From contig NC_092879.1 of assembly GCF_028372415.1 (NCBI RefSeq), positions 97,407,067 to 97,471,066 on the forward strand: 64,000 bases of DNA. Reading direction: 5' to 3'. The notes under the pieces were generated by a model. It ran no database searches. It was not told the DNA's origin and was given only the letters and a program-made list of their open reading frames with translations. This document shows positions 36,905-49,141 of this stretch, one piece after another. Position 1 is the first letter of the stretch. Each line of letters starts with the position of its first letter. The DNA is from Notamacropus eugenii. Its lineage: Eukaryota > Chordata > Mammalia > Diprotodontia > Macropodidae. A program made the position numbers and the translations under genes.

Positions 36905-37890
36905 AGCTCTGGTCTTTCAACAAGAATGCTTGGAAGTCCTCTATTTCACTGAAATTCCACTTTTTCCCCTGAAGTATTATACTCAATTGTGCTGGGTAGG
37001 TGATGCTTGGTTTTAATCCTATCTCCTTTGACCTCTGGAATATCCTTTGATCCCTTAGTGTGGAAGCTGCTAAATCCTGTGTTATCCTGATTGTATTTCC
37101 ACAATACTCGAATTTTTCTTTCTGGCCTGCTTGTAATATTTTCTCCTTGACTTGAGAACTCTGGAATTTGGCTCCAATATTCCTAAGAATTTTCCTTTTG
37201 GAATCTATTTCAAGAGGTGGTCAGTGAATTCTTTCCATTTCTATTTTACCTTCTAGTTCTAGACTATCAAGGCAGTTTTCCTTGATAATTTCTTGGAAAA
37301 TGATGTCTAGGCTCTTTTTTTATCAAGGTTTTCAAGTAGACAAATAATTTTTAAATTATTCCTCCTGGATCTATTGTCCAGGTCAGTTTTTTTTCCAATG
37401 AGATATTTCACATTATCTTCCATTTTTTTCATTCTTTTGGTTTTGCTTTGTGATTTCTTGGTTTCTCATAAAATCATTAGCCTCCATCTGTTCCATTCTA
37501 ATTTTTAAAGAACTATTTTCTTCAGTGAGCTTTTGAACCTCCTTTTCCATTTGGCCAATTCTGCTTTTTAAGGCATTCTTCTCCTCATTGGTTTTTTGGA
37601 CTTCTTTTGCCATTTGGGTTAGTCTATTTTTAAAGGTGTTGTTTTCTTCAGCATTTTTTTGGATCTCCTTTAGCAAGCTGTTGACTAGCTTTTCATGATT
37701 TTCTTGTGTCACTCTCATTTCTCTTCCCAATTTCCTCCACCTCTCTTACTTGATTTTCAAAATCTTTTTTGAGCTCTTCCATGACCTGAGTCCATTGCAT
37801 TTTTTTTGGAGTTGTTGGATGTAGAAGCCTTGACCTTGCTGTCTTCCTCTGATGATATGCTTTGCTCTTCCTCATTCGAAAGGATGGGAG
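36905..37890 (-). pseudogene. HAL1 ORF1 (L1 ORF1p-like) remnant, frameshifted
   Basis: The minus strand encodes an ORF1p-like protein: a basic N-terminus (TARSRLLHPTTPKK), then a coiled coil of roughly 21-residue repeats (LKSRIGQMEKEVQKLTEEN at about 37550), then an RNA-binding and C-terminal domain read in pieces down to about 36905. Two frames overlap at 37693-37730, marking one frameshift. Another break falls at an A-run near 37413-37435, and stop codons interrupt the distal part. The protein is therefore not made intact. L1 ORF1p is a trimeric RNA chaperone; HAL1 is thought to borrow reverse transcriptase from L1. Confidence 0.82.
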
Positions 37891-39699
37891 AAAATACATT
37901 TTCACCGAGAACGTAACCTTCTATAGTCTTATTTTTCTCTTGTTGGGGTGTTTTCTCAGCCAGTTACTTGACTTTTGAGTCCTTTGTCAAGTAGAGGGTA
38001 TACTACCCTTTCAGAGGTTTTGTGAAGCTATTCTCTGAGATATCTCTAGGGACCTGTAAGTTCTCAGTTCCTCCAGGGTGGCATAATCAAGGGAGAGGAG
38101 TTTACTCCTCTCATGGCCTGAACTTTGGTCTGTGAACAACCACAAGCACTCTTTTTTGTCCTGGAACTGTAACTATGATTCCCTCTCCAAAGCCACCACC
38201 AGCTCTACCACACCAGAGTTCCTCTTCACCCATGGACCACTGCTCAGGACTGAGACCAAGATCACCTGCTCAATTCCCCCAGGGTCTTTAGGCTGAGGGC
38301 TCCAAAAGTGGATGCTGGTGCCACAGTGACTGCCACCATCCTGGGGCTGGGGCTGGAGCCAGATCATGCTCCCCTCTCACCCAGGTAAAAGAGTTTTCTT
38401 ACTGACCTCTGAAGCAGCCTTTGGCATTTGTGGGTTGAGAAATTTGGGAACAGCAGTTGCCCATGATTCAGTGCCCTGAAACCTGTTCCAGTCCTGTCCG
38501 TGCCATGCTGTGCACCAAGACTGGGCTGTACTCCACTCTGAGCCTGGTGCAATAGACCTTTCCTGTCGGCCTTCTAGGCTATCTTGGGCTGGGAATCTCT
38601 TTCTCTTTATCATTTTGTGGCTTCTGCTGCTCCAGAATTTGTTTAGAGTCATTTTTTTTAGGAATTTTATGAACTATTGGGGGAGAGCTAGAGGAGGTTC
38701 ATCCTTTTCCTCTGCCATCTTGGCTCCACCCCTAAAACCCTAAATTTTCAAAAGATTATGGGAAATTTCTGAGAAATTCAGGCAGCCCTGTGGGGCCAGA
38801 AGAGCAGGCAGGCAGTGGCCAATGTAAGGGTAGTCTAGCAGGCCATACTGAGCTTCAGGAGCAGGGCTCTGGGGAGGGGGGAAAGAGGCAGGACTCCAGA
38901 CCAGAGCCAAAGGATTGAACTAGACATGACCGAAGGGCCTTCTAGCTCTACCATCAGAGGCAGCTTGGATTGGTGATTATTAATAAGAGGTAACCATGAT
39001 CTATTGTGAGCACTTGCCAGATCAGATTTTCTCCCTTCCATATTTTCTCTCCCTTCATAATATTTGCTCACTCCTCCACAAGGAATCGGTACAGGTCCCC
39101 ACCAACCTCTTGCCTCTCCTTCCCATCGGCTCCATCTTCTACTGGGGTTCCACCGCCCCACCAGGGTTTCCAAAGCATGGTTCTGCTCCTGTCACAAACA
39201 CCCTGCCCACAAAGTGTCAGGTACCTCCTAGTGACTCTAGGAGAAAAGATAAAGGCCAAACCCCCAAAAACTCTCTAGAATACAGAGCTCAGTCTAACAG
39301 GCTGAATGTCAAAAAGGGCGAGCACAAAGTCTGAAAGTTAGGGTCCAAAACCCAACGTGACCAGTACAAGCTGAGGGCAGTATTCTGAAAAGGATACCTG
39401 GGAGTCTCACTGGACTGCAAGCATTTCTCTGAGGCCTGGCCTCAAGGAGCTCCAGATCCTGTGAAAGAGACAGCATACATGAACACACATACACGTCCAT
39501 CTAGGGTCAGGGATAGGTAAACCACATCCAAAGCACATTAAAGGGAAGGGGCCACCAGATGGGGCAGGTAGGGTGACATGACTAAGCCAGGGACATCAGT
39601 GTCTCTGTTGGGTGGCATGGTGCCCCATTACCAACAGACAGCAATATGCCTGGCACATGGCTGGCAGTTTATCTGAGACTCTGGGAACTTATACCTTTC

Positions 39700-40550
39700 A
39701 CCATCACCACCTCTCATCTCCAGTTTCTTCCTTCCCCACAAACAGACTGGCCTCCCAACCTATAAAACCCCTCCCTCAAGCTGCCATCTCAAGTTGTCTC
39801 CTTGTCACAGCAGAGATTCTCAAAAAAAGTCATCTTCATCCCATTTCTCTACTTCCTGCCACATGTTCACTCCTCACTCCTTCCTCCCTTGCAGGCTGGC
39901 TGTGAACCCCAGCACCCAGTGAAGCTTGGCCTCAACTCCACAGATCGCCAGAAATCCTTAAGTCAGCCTTGGATGTTCAGAACCCTCCCCCTCCCTCGGC
40001 CTTCTCTCCCCTAACTGCAGGGTAGGGTGCTCAGCTCTGCCCAGAGCCTTCCATTCTAGAGGGCAGAGAGTGGACTTCGTACCTTCCATCTGCAGCTCTG
40101 CTTGACCTCAATTCCACACCACTCCCCACCCTAGTTCCCCCCACACATACACACAATTTCCTCCTGTAGTCTTCCCCATTAGGTTGTTAGGGGCAGCTTG
40201 GTGGTGCCATAGTGCACAGAGCATTGGGCCTGGAGTCAGGAAGACCTGAGTTCAAATCCAGCCTCAGGTAAGTCCTAGCTGTGTGACCCTGGGCAAGTCA
40301 CTTCACTGTGTTTGCCTCAGTTTCCTCATCTGTACAATGAGCTGGAGAAGGAAATAGCAAACCACTCCAGTATCTCCGCCAAGAGAACCCCCAGTGGTAT
40401 CACAGAGAGTCATACATGACTGAACAACAACAAATTAGATTGGAAGGTCCTTGAGGGCAAGGACTGTATTTCTTTTCCTTCTTTTTATTCCTAGCAATTA
40501 GCACATTGCTGGGTATATCGGAAGTGCTTGATATGTCTTTGTTGAATTTG
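39700..40550 (+). mobile_element. L2 LINE 3' portion, split by the Mar-1 SINE
   Basis: L2-type sequence leads to cttccccatt at 40180 and resumes at 40434 as attagattggaaggtccttg followed by agggcaaggactgtat, the usual L2 3' terminus. The left boundary is vague; the part next to the SINE is clear. Confidence 0.6.
40187..40433 (+). mobile_element. Mar-1 type CORE-SINE, full length, inserted in an L2
   Basis: The head is MIR/CORE-like (gagttcaaatccagcctcag, agctgtgtgaccctgggcaa). The tail is Bov-B/RTE-like (caaaccactccag at about 40358, then agtcatacatgactgaacaa, ending in an ACAAC repeat). This head and tail combination defines the marsupial Mar-1 family. The copies of attaggttg (40178-40186) and attagattg (40434-40442) flank it as a 9-bp target duplication with one mismatch. 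The host L2 resumes immediately after. Confidence 0.85.
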
Positions 40551-41049
40551 AACTTAACTCCTATGGCTCCTTCTTCCTTAGCTACTATGGCAGCGCCTCC
40601 TGATGCCCCAGGAGACTCACTAGTACCATCAGTCACAGAGGAGTGGCTGATCTATATTGGTGGAGAGTTTCCACACCTCGAGTTCCTTACACTGTTGAGA
40701 GGAGCAGCTCAGATACGTCATCAGTCTTTATGCCCACAGAATAGAGTGTAAACATTTCTTTGCCTTGCTAGAGAACACTGACCTTTGGCTTTATTGGGAG
40801 GCGTTGTTGGGGGAGGGGATTCTGCCTGCCCCACTGCTCTGGCTAGCTGCCCGTCAGGCTGGAAGTCCCCAGAAGCAGGCTGGGAAGAGGATCCTGGTAA
40901 ACAAAGGTCGTATGTCAGGTGCATTGTGGGGAATTTGGTGGGCCTAACCAGCCTCTGATTGCCCATTCCTTCGACAATAAATCCGTTCCACAGAGACTGG
41001 GAACAATAGGGTCCTTGAGAATTCCAATTAGAAATATGTGTCAGTTAAT

Positions 41050-41240
41050 CACAATAACCTTTCTATAATTTGCTTTACATATTAGCCTCCTGTGTGAGCC
41101 TCACCACAGCCCTGTCAGGTGGGTACAACCCGGTATTGTTAACCCCACTTTACAGATGAGGAAACTGAGGCAGACAGGTTCAGCAACTTACCCAGGGTCA
41201 TGCAGACAGTAAGTATCAGAAGTGAACATGGGTGATTCAA
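41050..41240 (-). repeat. MIR SINE
   Basis: Antisense: cacagccctgtcaggtggg, ccccactttacagatgagga, aacttacccagggtcatgc. Confidence 0.82.
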
Positions 41241-41504
41241 GGTCCAGATGGCTATTATTAGGACTACTTGAGAAAAGTGACCTTGGGAGAATTCTGGACA
41301 GTCTGTGGGAGTGGGGGAGATGGTATCTTCCTCCATTCCCATCTGTCACCAGAATTGAGCTGAGATCTAAGAGAAGCCACCTCAAGCCCAAGCTTATTCT
41401 GTCTGTATCGTCACAGATAGGTGACATCAGAGTGACATCAGGGACAGCTGCCTGCCCCTGGGTTTGAGCATTTAACACCAGGCATCTATTAAGTGACTGC
41501 TGTA

Positions 41505-42060
41505 TGCTAGTCAGTCAACAAGCATTTATCAAGTGCCTACTATGTGCCAGGTACTATGTCAAGCCTGGGGAAACAAAAAAGAGCAAACAAAAAATAAAAA
41601 AAAGAGTCCCTGCCCTCCAGGAGCCCCCAAGCCAAAGGGGGAGAAACCCTGCAACCAATGGCTGCCAACAAGTCATAGACAGGGTGACGTGGAAGAAGTG
41701 CCCAGAAAGGGGGCTGGGGAAAGGCCTCCCGTGGAATCTGGAGAAGGAAGCCAGGAGGTGGAGGTGAGGACAAAGAGACAGCCCCAAAAGGGCCCCAAGT
41801 CAGTAAATGGGGTGTCATGTTGGAGGAGCAGCTGGAGGGCCGCTGCTGGATCATAGACTGCAAAGAAGGGAAGGGAGAAGCAGCTCCGGAAAACCTTTCA
41901 GCGCCCCCAGAACATTTTTCAGTTGATCCTGGAGTCCCAAGGGAGACACTGGAGCTTGAATGGGGGTGGCCTTGTATTCGATAGGATGGAGGAGTCCCAT
42001 TCCAAACTCCCAAAGGCCCCAAAGCGAGGCTGGAAAGGAAAGGCCTCCCATTCATCCCCA
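41505..42060 (-). mobile_element. L2-type LINE, about 550 bp
   Basis: Antisense: aagcatttatcaagtgccta, ctatgtgccaggtactatg, ccctgccctccaggagccc, then diverged body including ggggaaaggcctcccgtgg. A 173-codon open frame on the minus strand falls here and is fortuitous. Confidence 0.72.
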
Positions 42061-42464
42061 TGGCTCACCTTGGTCTGAGCCCCCAAACTGAGCAACCGCC
42101 CCCCCACACACACCATTGGCCACAAGCTCCTCCACACTATTGTTTTTTTCTTCTCAGAAGTCAATTTCTAATGGGAGACCAGAAGCACATGGTATGACTT
42201 GCAGTCCTGAGAGAAAGCAAACTGCATTAGAAAATAATCCAATCCAATTCCCCACCTGACCCCAATCTGACCCTCAAGTGGGTGCTCGCAATCGCAGAGC
42301 TGGCCCTAGGCATTGAGGGAGCAGACCGTCATCTCCATGGCATATTGAAGAGACAGGAAATGAGAGCTAAAAGTTAGGCCTGGAAGAACAGTGGAGACTA
42401 AGTCATGGCGTGGTGCTTATATGTACCGTCTCTCCTACTGGGGTCCAGAATTCCTGTCTTCGCT

Positions 42465-42570
42465 TGTCTAATAATCACTTATTTAACACCAAACATCTGC
42501 TACATGCTAGGCACTATGCTGGACACTGGGGACAGAAAGACCAGAGCCAGGCACCGGGAAAGGGATGAGA
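42465..42570 (-). mobile_element. L2 LINE 3' end, short
   Basis: Antisense: tgctacatgctaggcactat, gctggacactggggacag. Confidence 0.65.
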
Positions 42571-42869
42571 GCCTAATCTCTGGGGAAGCCCATGGTCAAG
42601 TGTAAGGATTGCTACTTGTGGCACTTTGTGGTCACTTCTGCTCATCCTCATAGTGACCTTGTGACAATAGCAAGAAGTCAGTATTATTATCACTACCCTT
42701 TATGGGTGTTATGCCATGACCGAGCAAAGTAAGGGGAGAGCGGGCATGACGAGCTCTCTTCTCCAAGTGGCCCTCTCCAAGGCAGGGCTGGCTCCCTGCT
42801 CCTGCACATTTGTTCTGGGGGAGGCCCACAAAGTTCGCTCTGGAGTCTGGGCTGCTTTAACTCTTTCTT

Positions 42870-43030
42870 GCTGGTCTAGAAACTCCCATATTTGGGCTGA
42901 GAAAACCTGGGTTCAAATCACAACCCTACCCCCTACTCCCTATATGACATTGGGCAAATCACTTCTATCTGGGCCCAGATTCCTTGCCTGTAAAGTGACA
43001 GGGCTGGACTAGGTAACCTGAGATCTAGGT
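42870..43030 (+). repeat. MIR3-like SINE
   Basis: Sense: gaaaacctgggttcaaatca, cattgggcaaatcacttc, ttgcctgtaaagtgacaggg, ctggactaggtaacct. Confidence 0.65.
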
Positions 43031-43559
43031 CAGAAGTGTGTGATACCCTGATCTGTGCCCTCTCTCACCCTTTTGGAAAAGCAAATACAGTGCTAAGCTT
43101 CAGAATATACATTATGAACCATGGCAACCCCCCAAACAGCAGCCATTCCATCCCTGGAGGCCTTGCTTAAGGCCACCTCCTCTTCCAGGCTTTGCTTACC
43201 TCCTATAGCCAGGCCAACACCACTGGCTGAGGTCACCCATTTGGCACTGCCTTCCATCATGATGCCATCACCCCTCCTGTGGCATGAGACGGATGTCGTC
43301 TTTGCTCTGAAGACCTGGCTAGGAATTTTGGCTCTGGCTCCTGTTATGGGACCATGAGCAAGCCATGGCATCACTCTGAGGTTCCTCACTGGCCCAAAGT
43401 GAATACATCCCTCATAAAGCTGGAGCAAAGGAAAGCGTCCCTTCTCTGGCCTGAGAGCTATGTCCTCTTCTGTGAAGGACATTGGAATGAGATGGGCCCT
43501 TCCTTCTGCATAGCCTGTGATTTCTACCTATGGAGTAAGCTTCTCCTAGGATTGCAGCC

Positions 43560-43650
43560 CACTTGAAAGATGGAAAAACTGAGGCCCAGAGAGATTAAGT
43601 GCTCTACTTAAGATTATACCAATAGCAAATAAAACTGGGGCAGGGACTCT
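43560..43650 (-). repeat. MIR SINE fragment
   Basis: Antisense: aaagatggaaaaactgagg, cccagagagattaagtgct. Confidence 0.65.
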
Positions 43651-43772
43651 TAACATGGCATCCACTATGGCAGCTGAAATGGTGCTTCACTCATGGTAAG
43701 AGTTCAGAGGGTACTGGTTGACTCATGTAGTTTGTGTCCATTTTCCTGATGGTAGATATAAGTGCAAATGTT

Positions 43773-43855
43773 ACACACACACACACACACACATATGCAT
43801 ACACAAAGACATACACACACATACACAGACCCACACATACACACACATACACGGA

Positions 43856-43887
<32 letters not shown>

Positions 43888-43898
43888 AACACACACAC
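43773..43898. repeat. Interrupted (CA)n tract 94 bp before the TRPC5 second coding exon
   Basis: About 126 bp of CA units with ta, ga and cg interruptions end 94 bp before the exon. CA repeats near splice sites are known hnRNP L binding sites and can modulate exon inclusion. An effect here is inference. Confidence 0.95.
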
Positions 43899-43955
43899 TT
43901 TACCACCACACTCTGGGCCCTCATTGAACATGTACCTCTCTCATCAAGTCTTGAT

Positions 43956-43992
43956 CTTAACAATTCTTGCTGCTTCTCCCTTGTCTCCCTAG
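43956..43992 (+). promoter_or_regulatory. TRPC5: Branch-point-like site, pyrimidine tract and acceptor of the second TRPC5 coding exon
   Basis: A branch-like cttaac (candidate branch A at 43960) lies about 32 bp before the AG at 43991-43992, followed by a C/T-rich tract (cttctcccttgtctccct). The matching donor is gtgagg at 30097. The spacing and composition are those of an ordinary U2-type 3' splice site. Confidence 0.75.
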
Positions 43993-44646
<654 letters not shown>

Positions 44647-45239
44647 TAACCTTGCCAAGTTGACTCACTTCTCAGGCCCTGCCCTCTGCTGCCTGTTCAC
44701 TGCCACCACTGCCACTGCCACCATTTGCTCTATAAGCAGGGTCATCTGTCCGGAGTAATTGCTCTGCCTGCAGCTCACCTGGGAGGCTCTCCAGGCCATC
44801 TTTGGGCTCTACCTGGGCTGACTTTTTCCATGGGCTGGCTTTGGCCTCGAGCATTTCCCAGACCCTGCTCAGGTATGGCTTAGTTCTTGCTGCTGCTTGG
44901 TGCCACATTCACTTGGGGTGAGCACAGAACTTCTTTGCCACCTGTCTGGATGCCTGCCTCCCTTCTACAGCTCAGGGCAAATCACCCCAGAGTAGTCGTG
45001 CCTCCCCACTCCCTGAATGTTTGTGTCCAGATAAAGCCAGGTTCAAAATGATCATTTGCCGGTAGGCGTCAAGGGGAAAAGCCATCCCCATAAAGGTGGG
45101 CTGGGGTGGGGACTGGGCAGTGGTAAGGCCATCAGCGCCTATAGTCACTTAGGTGATGGGTGGATTTGTTTATGACTTACAGGCTACTTGTAGAGAGAAG
45201 AAAAGTCTCTTTTAAAATATCTGCTTTGTTGATGCTCTC

Positions 45240-45870
45240 TGGCATTCCCAGGAACCTCTCCTGCCCTTCCATATTGACAAAGGAATGATTCTGTACAAAC
45301 ATTTGTGAGCTGACTCCATCTGACATTAGACACAGCATTCCTCCCTCACTGTTCCCCGCTTTTCTACTCTAGGGATGGAGATAGGTTTTATTAGCTGAGT
45401 GGACCCATTTTTCAGTGTAGACATTGAAATAGTTCCTTCCAAGCTACTTATTTCCCTCCTCATCTTTTCATATCAATCTTCCTCCATCTCTCTAAAGTCC
45501 TCATAATTTGTCATTTCTAACTGCACAATGAGATTCCAATATGTTGACATGCCCTGGTTTGCTCCGCCATTCTCCAGTTGATAGGGACTCACTCTTGCTA
45601 CTTCTTTACCACCAGTGTTTTGTTTCTATATTTGATTCCCTTGGTGTGTTTGCCCAGTAGTGGGATCACTGAGGCAAAGAATGGAAACAGTTGAGTCACT
45701 TTTGATCCATCATTCCAAGCTGATATCCAGAACGATCGGGTTAGTTCACAGCTACACCAACAATGTATCAGTGTGGCTGTCTTCTCACAGTCTCACCACC
45801 AGTTGCAGTTCTCATTTTTTTAATCATCTTTGCCATTTGCAGAGTATGGGATTTCAGATCATTTTCTTAA
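45240..45870 (-). mobile_element. Old L1-type LINE 3' region
   Basis: The words cgccattctccagttgatag, gccctggtttgctc, gtagtgggatcactgaggc, aagctgatatccagaacg, cacagctacaccaacaatg and gtctcaccaccagttgc follow the order of the antisense 3' region of L1 elements. It is highly diverged. Confidence 0.5.
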
Positions 45871-46554
45871 TCCCAGACTGGTAGAGATATTTATTCATGG
45901 CTTTTGCCCAAACCTGGTGCCCATGACTTCACTAAGGTAGTGATCAGCCTTAGAACATTAGTGTTGTTAGAGGTCAGGACCCTGGTCAGTGGCCCTCATT
46001 CACACCCATGCCCTGGGGACAGTTCTGGTTGACAGAAGTTGATGGGAACTAGAATCTGAAAGATTGGACCAACTGGGAACTTACTGTGGATTACCACCTC
46101 TCTTTCCCTTGGTGTAAGGAGACCACCTTAACTATGCATACTCTTTTCAGAGTTAAAACACTTGATATCTAACTAATCTCACCAGGCAGCATTCAGTCTA
46201 TTTTCCAGCTGATTGCCCATTAGCCAGAGGACCTCTCAGCCTCTCCTGACCTCAGACTCCCCACTTACTGGGATCCTCTTGTTTCCTGGCATCCATGTCA
46301 CTGTGGGCTAATTAATCTAGCCTATATTCCTTTCCCTCCAACTCTCAGCATTTTTATTTGTCATTTCTCTTTCCCCCATTGGTCTCTCTCATATCTGAAT
46401 GCTCCTTAAAATGAATGCCAAGCCTCACCATCCGTGTTTGGCATGGTTCCTAAGTCTTGCCTTACTTATTTACTCAGAGGAAGGAGCGCTGGTCTCTGAA
46501 TCCAGCTTTCACAGCTTCCCAAGATGGTTCTGAGCTCTACTTCCCCCCCCCCCA

Positions 46555-46625
46555 TACTATACCAGTCAGTAAACTCTTATTAAATGCCTACTATGTGCAG
46601 GCACTGTGCCACACACAACCACAAG
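46555..46625 (-). mobile_element. L2 LINE 3' end, short
   Basis: Antisense: taaactcttattaaatgcct, actatgtgcaggcactgtg. Confidence 0.65.
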
Positions 46626-47481
46626 TTAATCCTCTTAAAGCTTTGTGATTCCAGGGGCTGTTTCCTCTCTGGTCCCAGAGACAATCCCTCAGACCAAGAA
46701 GCAACACCCTCTTACTGGAGTGAAGTGACTGGGTCAGAGGAGGAGGATGCTGAAAATGGCAAAGAAAATGAAACATTCATATAGTAACCCTCCTTGTGCA
46801 CATATGCCAATCATGGTTTTTGTGCCATTGCCACTAACAGTTTTTTTAGGACATGTTGCATGTTTGCAACAATAGGTACTTGCCCCCCAGGGGCCAGATG
46901 AAATTGAAAATTGTGAAGAAGAGATGCTCTGTTGTTCAAGTGATGATCCATTTCACCTGGTTTAGGATTCCCTGACAGCCCTTGAACGCCATTGAGCCTT
47001 AGTGAAGGGATCCTAGCACTGGCTGCTTACTCCTGCCCAGGTCCTCTCTGGAAGGGCCTTGCTCAGAGCTCCCTTGGCTATATTCTGAGGCTTTTCACCT
47101 AGGGGTCCTGCTAGGAGTCAGGGGAGAACAGCTGGGGAGCCACTATGACAAGAATTGTCTCAGAGAATTGGCTAATCAGGGAGCACTTTTCCTCCCCCAG
47201 CCTTTACCGCCACTCCTCTCAGGACAGTTCTGGAACAGCCTTTGCTTGCTTGTGGGTGAAGCCTGGCTCACAGTCACAGCTTGGGAGCAACAAGATTTTC
47301 CAAGTCACTCAGTGGTAGAGAGCTTCTCTTTCATATTGTTTTTCAATGAAACCCTTGATATGGACCACGGATTTAGGCTGTTCCTTCTTTGAAATCTCAG
47401 AACAAAGGAGGCAAAGCATCTGGAAGCTAGAGAGAGGGCATGACACCTTGGGAAATCCACACGAGTGCCTGTGGCCCTCGG

Positions 47482-47558
47482 GCACACATGCACGCATGCA
47501 CACGCCACACATGCCCAACATGCGTATGCACAATACACTCACACATGCGCACACACAT

Positions 47559-47594
<36 letters not shown>
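47482..47594. repeat. (CA)n microsatellite with degenerate flank
   Basis: Imperfect cacatgc units pass into a pure CA run at about 47558-47594. Confidence 0.93.
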
Positions 47595-47597
<3 letters not shown>

Positions 47598-47609
47598 AAA
47601 ACCTATAGT

Positions 47610-47755
47610 CCAGAAGTTGAGATGGAAGGGACCTCGAAGGCCATCCAGCCTCCTCATTTTATAAGGGAGGATCACACAGGAAGTCAATGTAAGAACTGGG
47701 ATTTGAACTCAGAGTCCTCTGACTTCTGAGTCAGCACTCTGCTCTCTACCCATCC
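47610..47755 (-). repeat. MIR3-like SINE
   Basis: Antisense: gttgagatggaagggacctc, gaaggccatccagcctcct, gggatttgaactcagagtcc. Confidence 0.75.
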
Positions 47756-48034
47756 CTAAGTCAAGCATGTATTTGCTGACCTCTTGGAGGCTGCCCAGAT
47801 TCTGATCCCCTGACCTTACACCTAACTGTAGTGTGCTTTGGGGGGCCCTGTCAGGAGTTCCCTCTGGCCAACAGGATAACATCCTGGGGTTGGTCAGTCC
47901 TGATCATGGAATCAGCCAGTGAAAACCCACACAACCTACCCATCTGGCTGCTCACCCTGGCCGTTTCCTTCCCACATGGCCTGTCATCACCTGGGTACTA
48001 CTCTATGTCTTATTCTGGGAACGATAATGAAATC

Positions 48035-48255
48035 AGTAGAGGCAGCTGCTGGTACAGTAGATAGAGTGCAGAGCTGGAGTCAGGAGGACCCGAGTTCAAA
48101 TTTGGCCTCAGACACTTCCTGGCTGGGTGACCCCAGGCAGGTCACTTAACTTCTGTCTGCCTCAATTTCCTCAACTTTAAAATGGGGATAATGATAGCAC
48201 CTACCTCAAGGGGTTATTGTGAAGGTCAAATGAGATCATATTTGTTAAAAGCTCA
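48035..48255 (+). repeat. MIR SINE, nearly full length
   Basis: Sense: gagctggagtcaggaggacc, gagttcaaatttggcctcag, ctgggtgaccccaggcagg, aaaatggggataatgatagc. Confidence 0.88.
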
Positions 48256-48259
48256 TCTT

Positions 48260-48590
48260 TTTCCTGATTGTCTGCTAACTTGTCTTTGCCCCTATCATCC
48301 CTTGAACCTGGAAGGTGCCTGTTGAAATCTTTGCCACCTTTCAAAACCCATATTCCATGGCCCCTCCTCCACAAAGTCTTCCTTGCTCTCTCCTTCTCCC
48401 TTCCCAGCCTCTAATAATCTCTCCCATGACACCTCCTTCATTTCTATCGACTCGCATTTCTCCGGCCCTTTGAAAGGTCTTGCCAATTAGACTTTCTCCA
48501 TCTGTCGTTGATGTCTAGGTGTGATCTCCCTTCTTCAGCAGCAGACTCTGCACCTTCTGTACATAATCAGTGCTCAATAAATAGGAGTCA
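48260..48590 (+). mobile_element. L2-like LINE 3' region
   Basis: Words cctcctccacaaagtcttcc, ttgctctctccttctccc and the terminus cagtgctcaataaatagg. Confidence 0.5.
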
Positions 48591-49141
48591 GTGGTGGCTG
48601 CTCCTGCTCATTGTGTGATTGATTTACATGGGGTGAAGCATTCCATTTTTCAGACTTTCCTCATATATTCTGGGGGTATTTGGAGATGGAAATGTAGCAT
48701 CGAAAGAATGACCTTCTCTTAACCTTTTCTCATTCTTGTTGTAAGTTACCTGGAGTGAGTTTGTCCTTCAAGCTTCCCAGTGATGGCAAGCTTTTTTCCT
48801 GTCCAGAAGCTTCCCAATGGCACATGTGGTATACAGACTAAGGGAGGCAAGCCATAGCATATCTCTGCAAGGAGATGCACAGTCTGGTGAGCCCTTAGGT
48901 TTCATGAGAATGATCCTACGCTTGCAAAACCACCATATTTGACACTAAATATAGACATAGAATGGTTTAGTTTAATCTTGGGCCTTCTGGGAGCTGACAA
49001 AGATGGGGCATGCCCCCCAAAAATCTCTTCAGAACACAACCTTAGCCTTCAGTAGAATAACACCCATTCATTTCTCTGGGACTTAATTTGCAGCTGAGAT
49101 CTAGGCAGTAAAAGGACCAGAGGAATTTCTATGGCCTCCCT

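Larger units (their letters stand above)
35785..38738 (-). mobile_element. Nearly full-length HAL1 (half-LINE-1) element with target-site duplication
   Basis: On the minus strand this 2.95-kb element starts with an L1-type 5' end containing ggagccaagatggc (a YY1-like CAAGATGG) at about 38714-38730. A 5' UTR, a disrupted ORF1 and a roughly 1.1-kb 3' UTR follow, and it ends in an A/T-rich tail at 35785-35810. There is no reverse-transcriptase ORF2 between ORF1 and the tail, which is the hallmark of HAL1. The 11-bp sequence cctaaattttc occurs exactly at 35774-35784 and 38739-38749 and is the target-site duplication. In element orientation the site has T-rich then AAAA character, as expected for an L1 endonuclease. 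It is inserted antisense to TRPC5. Confidence 0.88.

Noticed and set aside
41540..42061. 173-codon minus-strand open frame
   Set aside because: Falls within an antisense L2 copy; composition and position show it is not a gene.
43109..43125. The 15-mer attatgaaccatggc at the TRPC5 start recurs at 43111-43125 and opens a 78-codon frame
   Set aside because: One shared 15-mer in 64 kb is expected by chance, flanks are unrelated and the frame resembles nothing.
43718..43931. Overlapping His/Thr-rich and Val/Cys-rich frames
   Set aside because: Translations of the CA/TG microsatellite on both strands.
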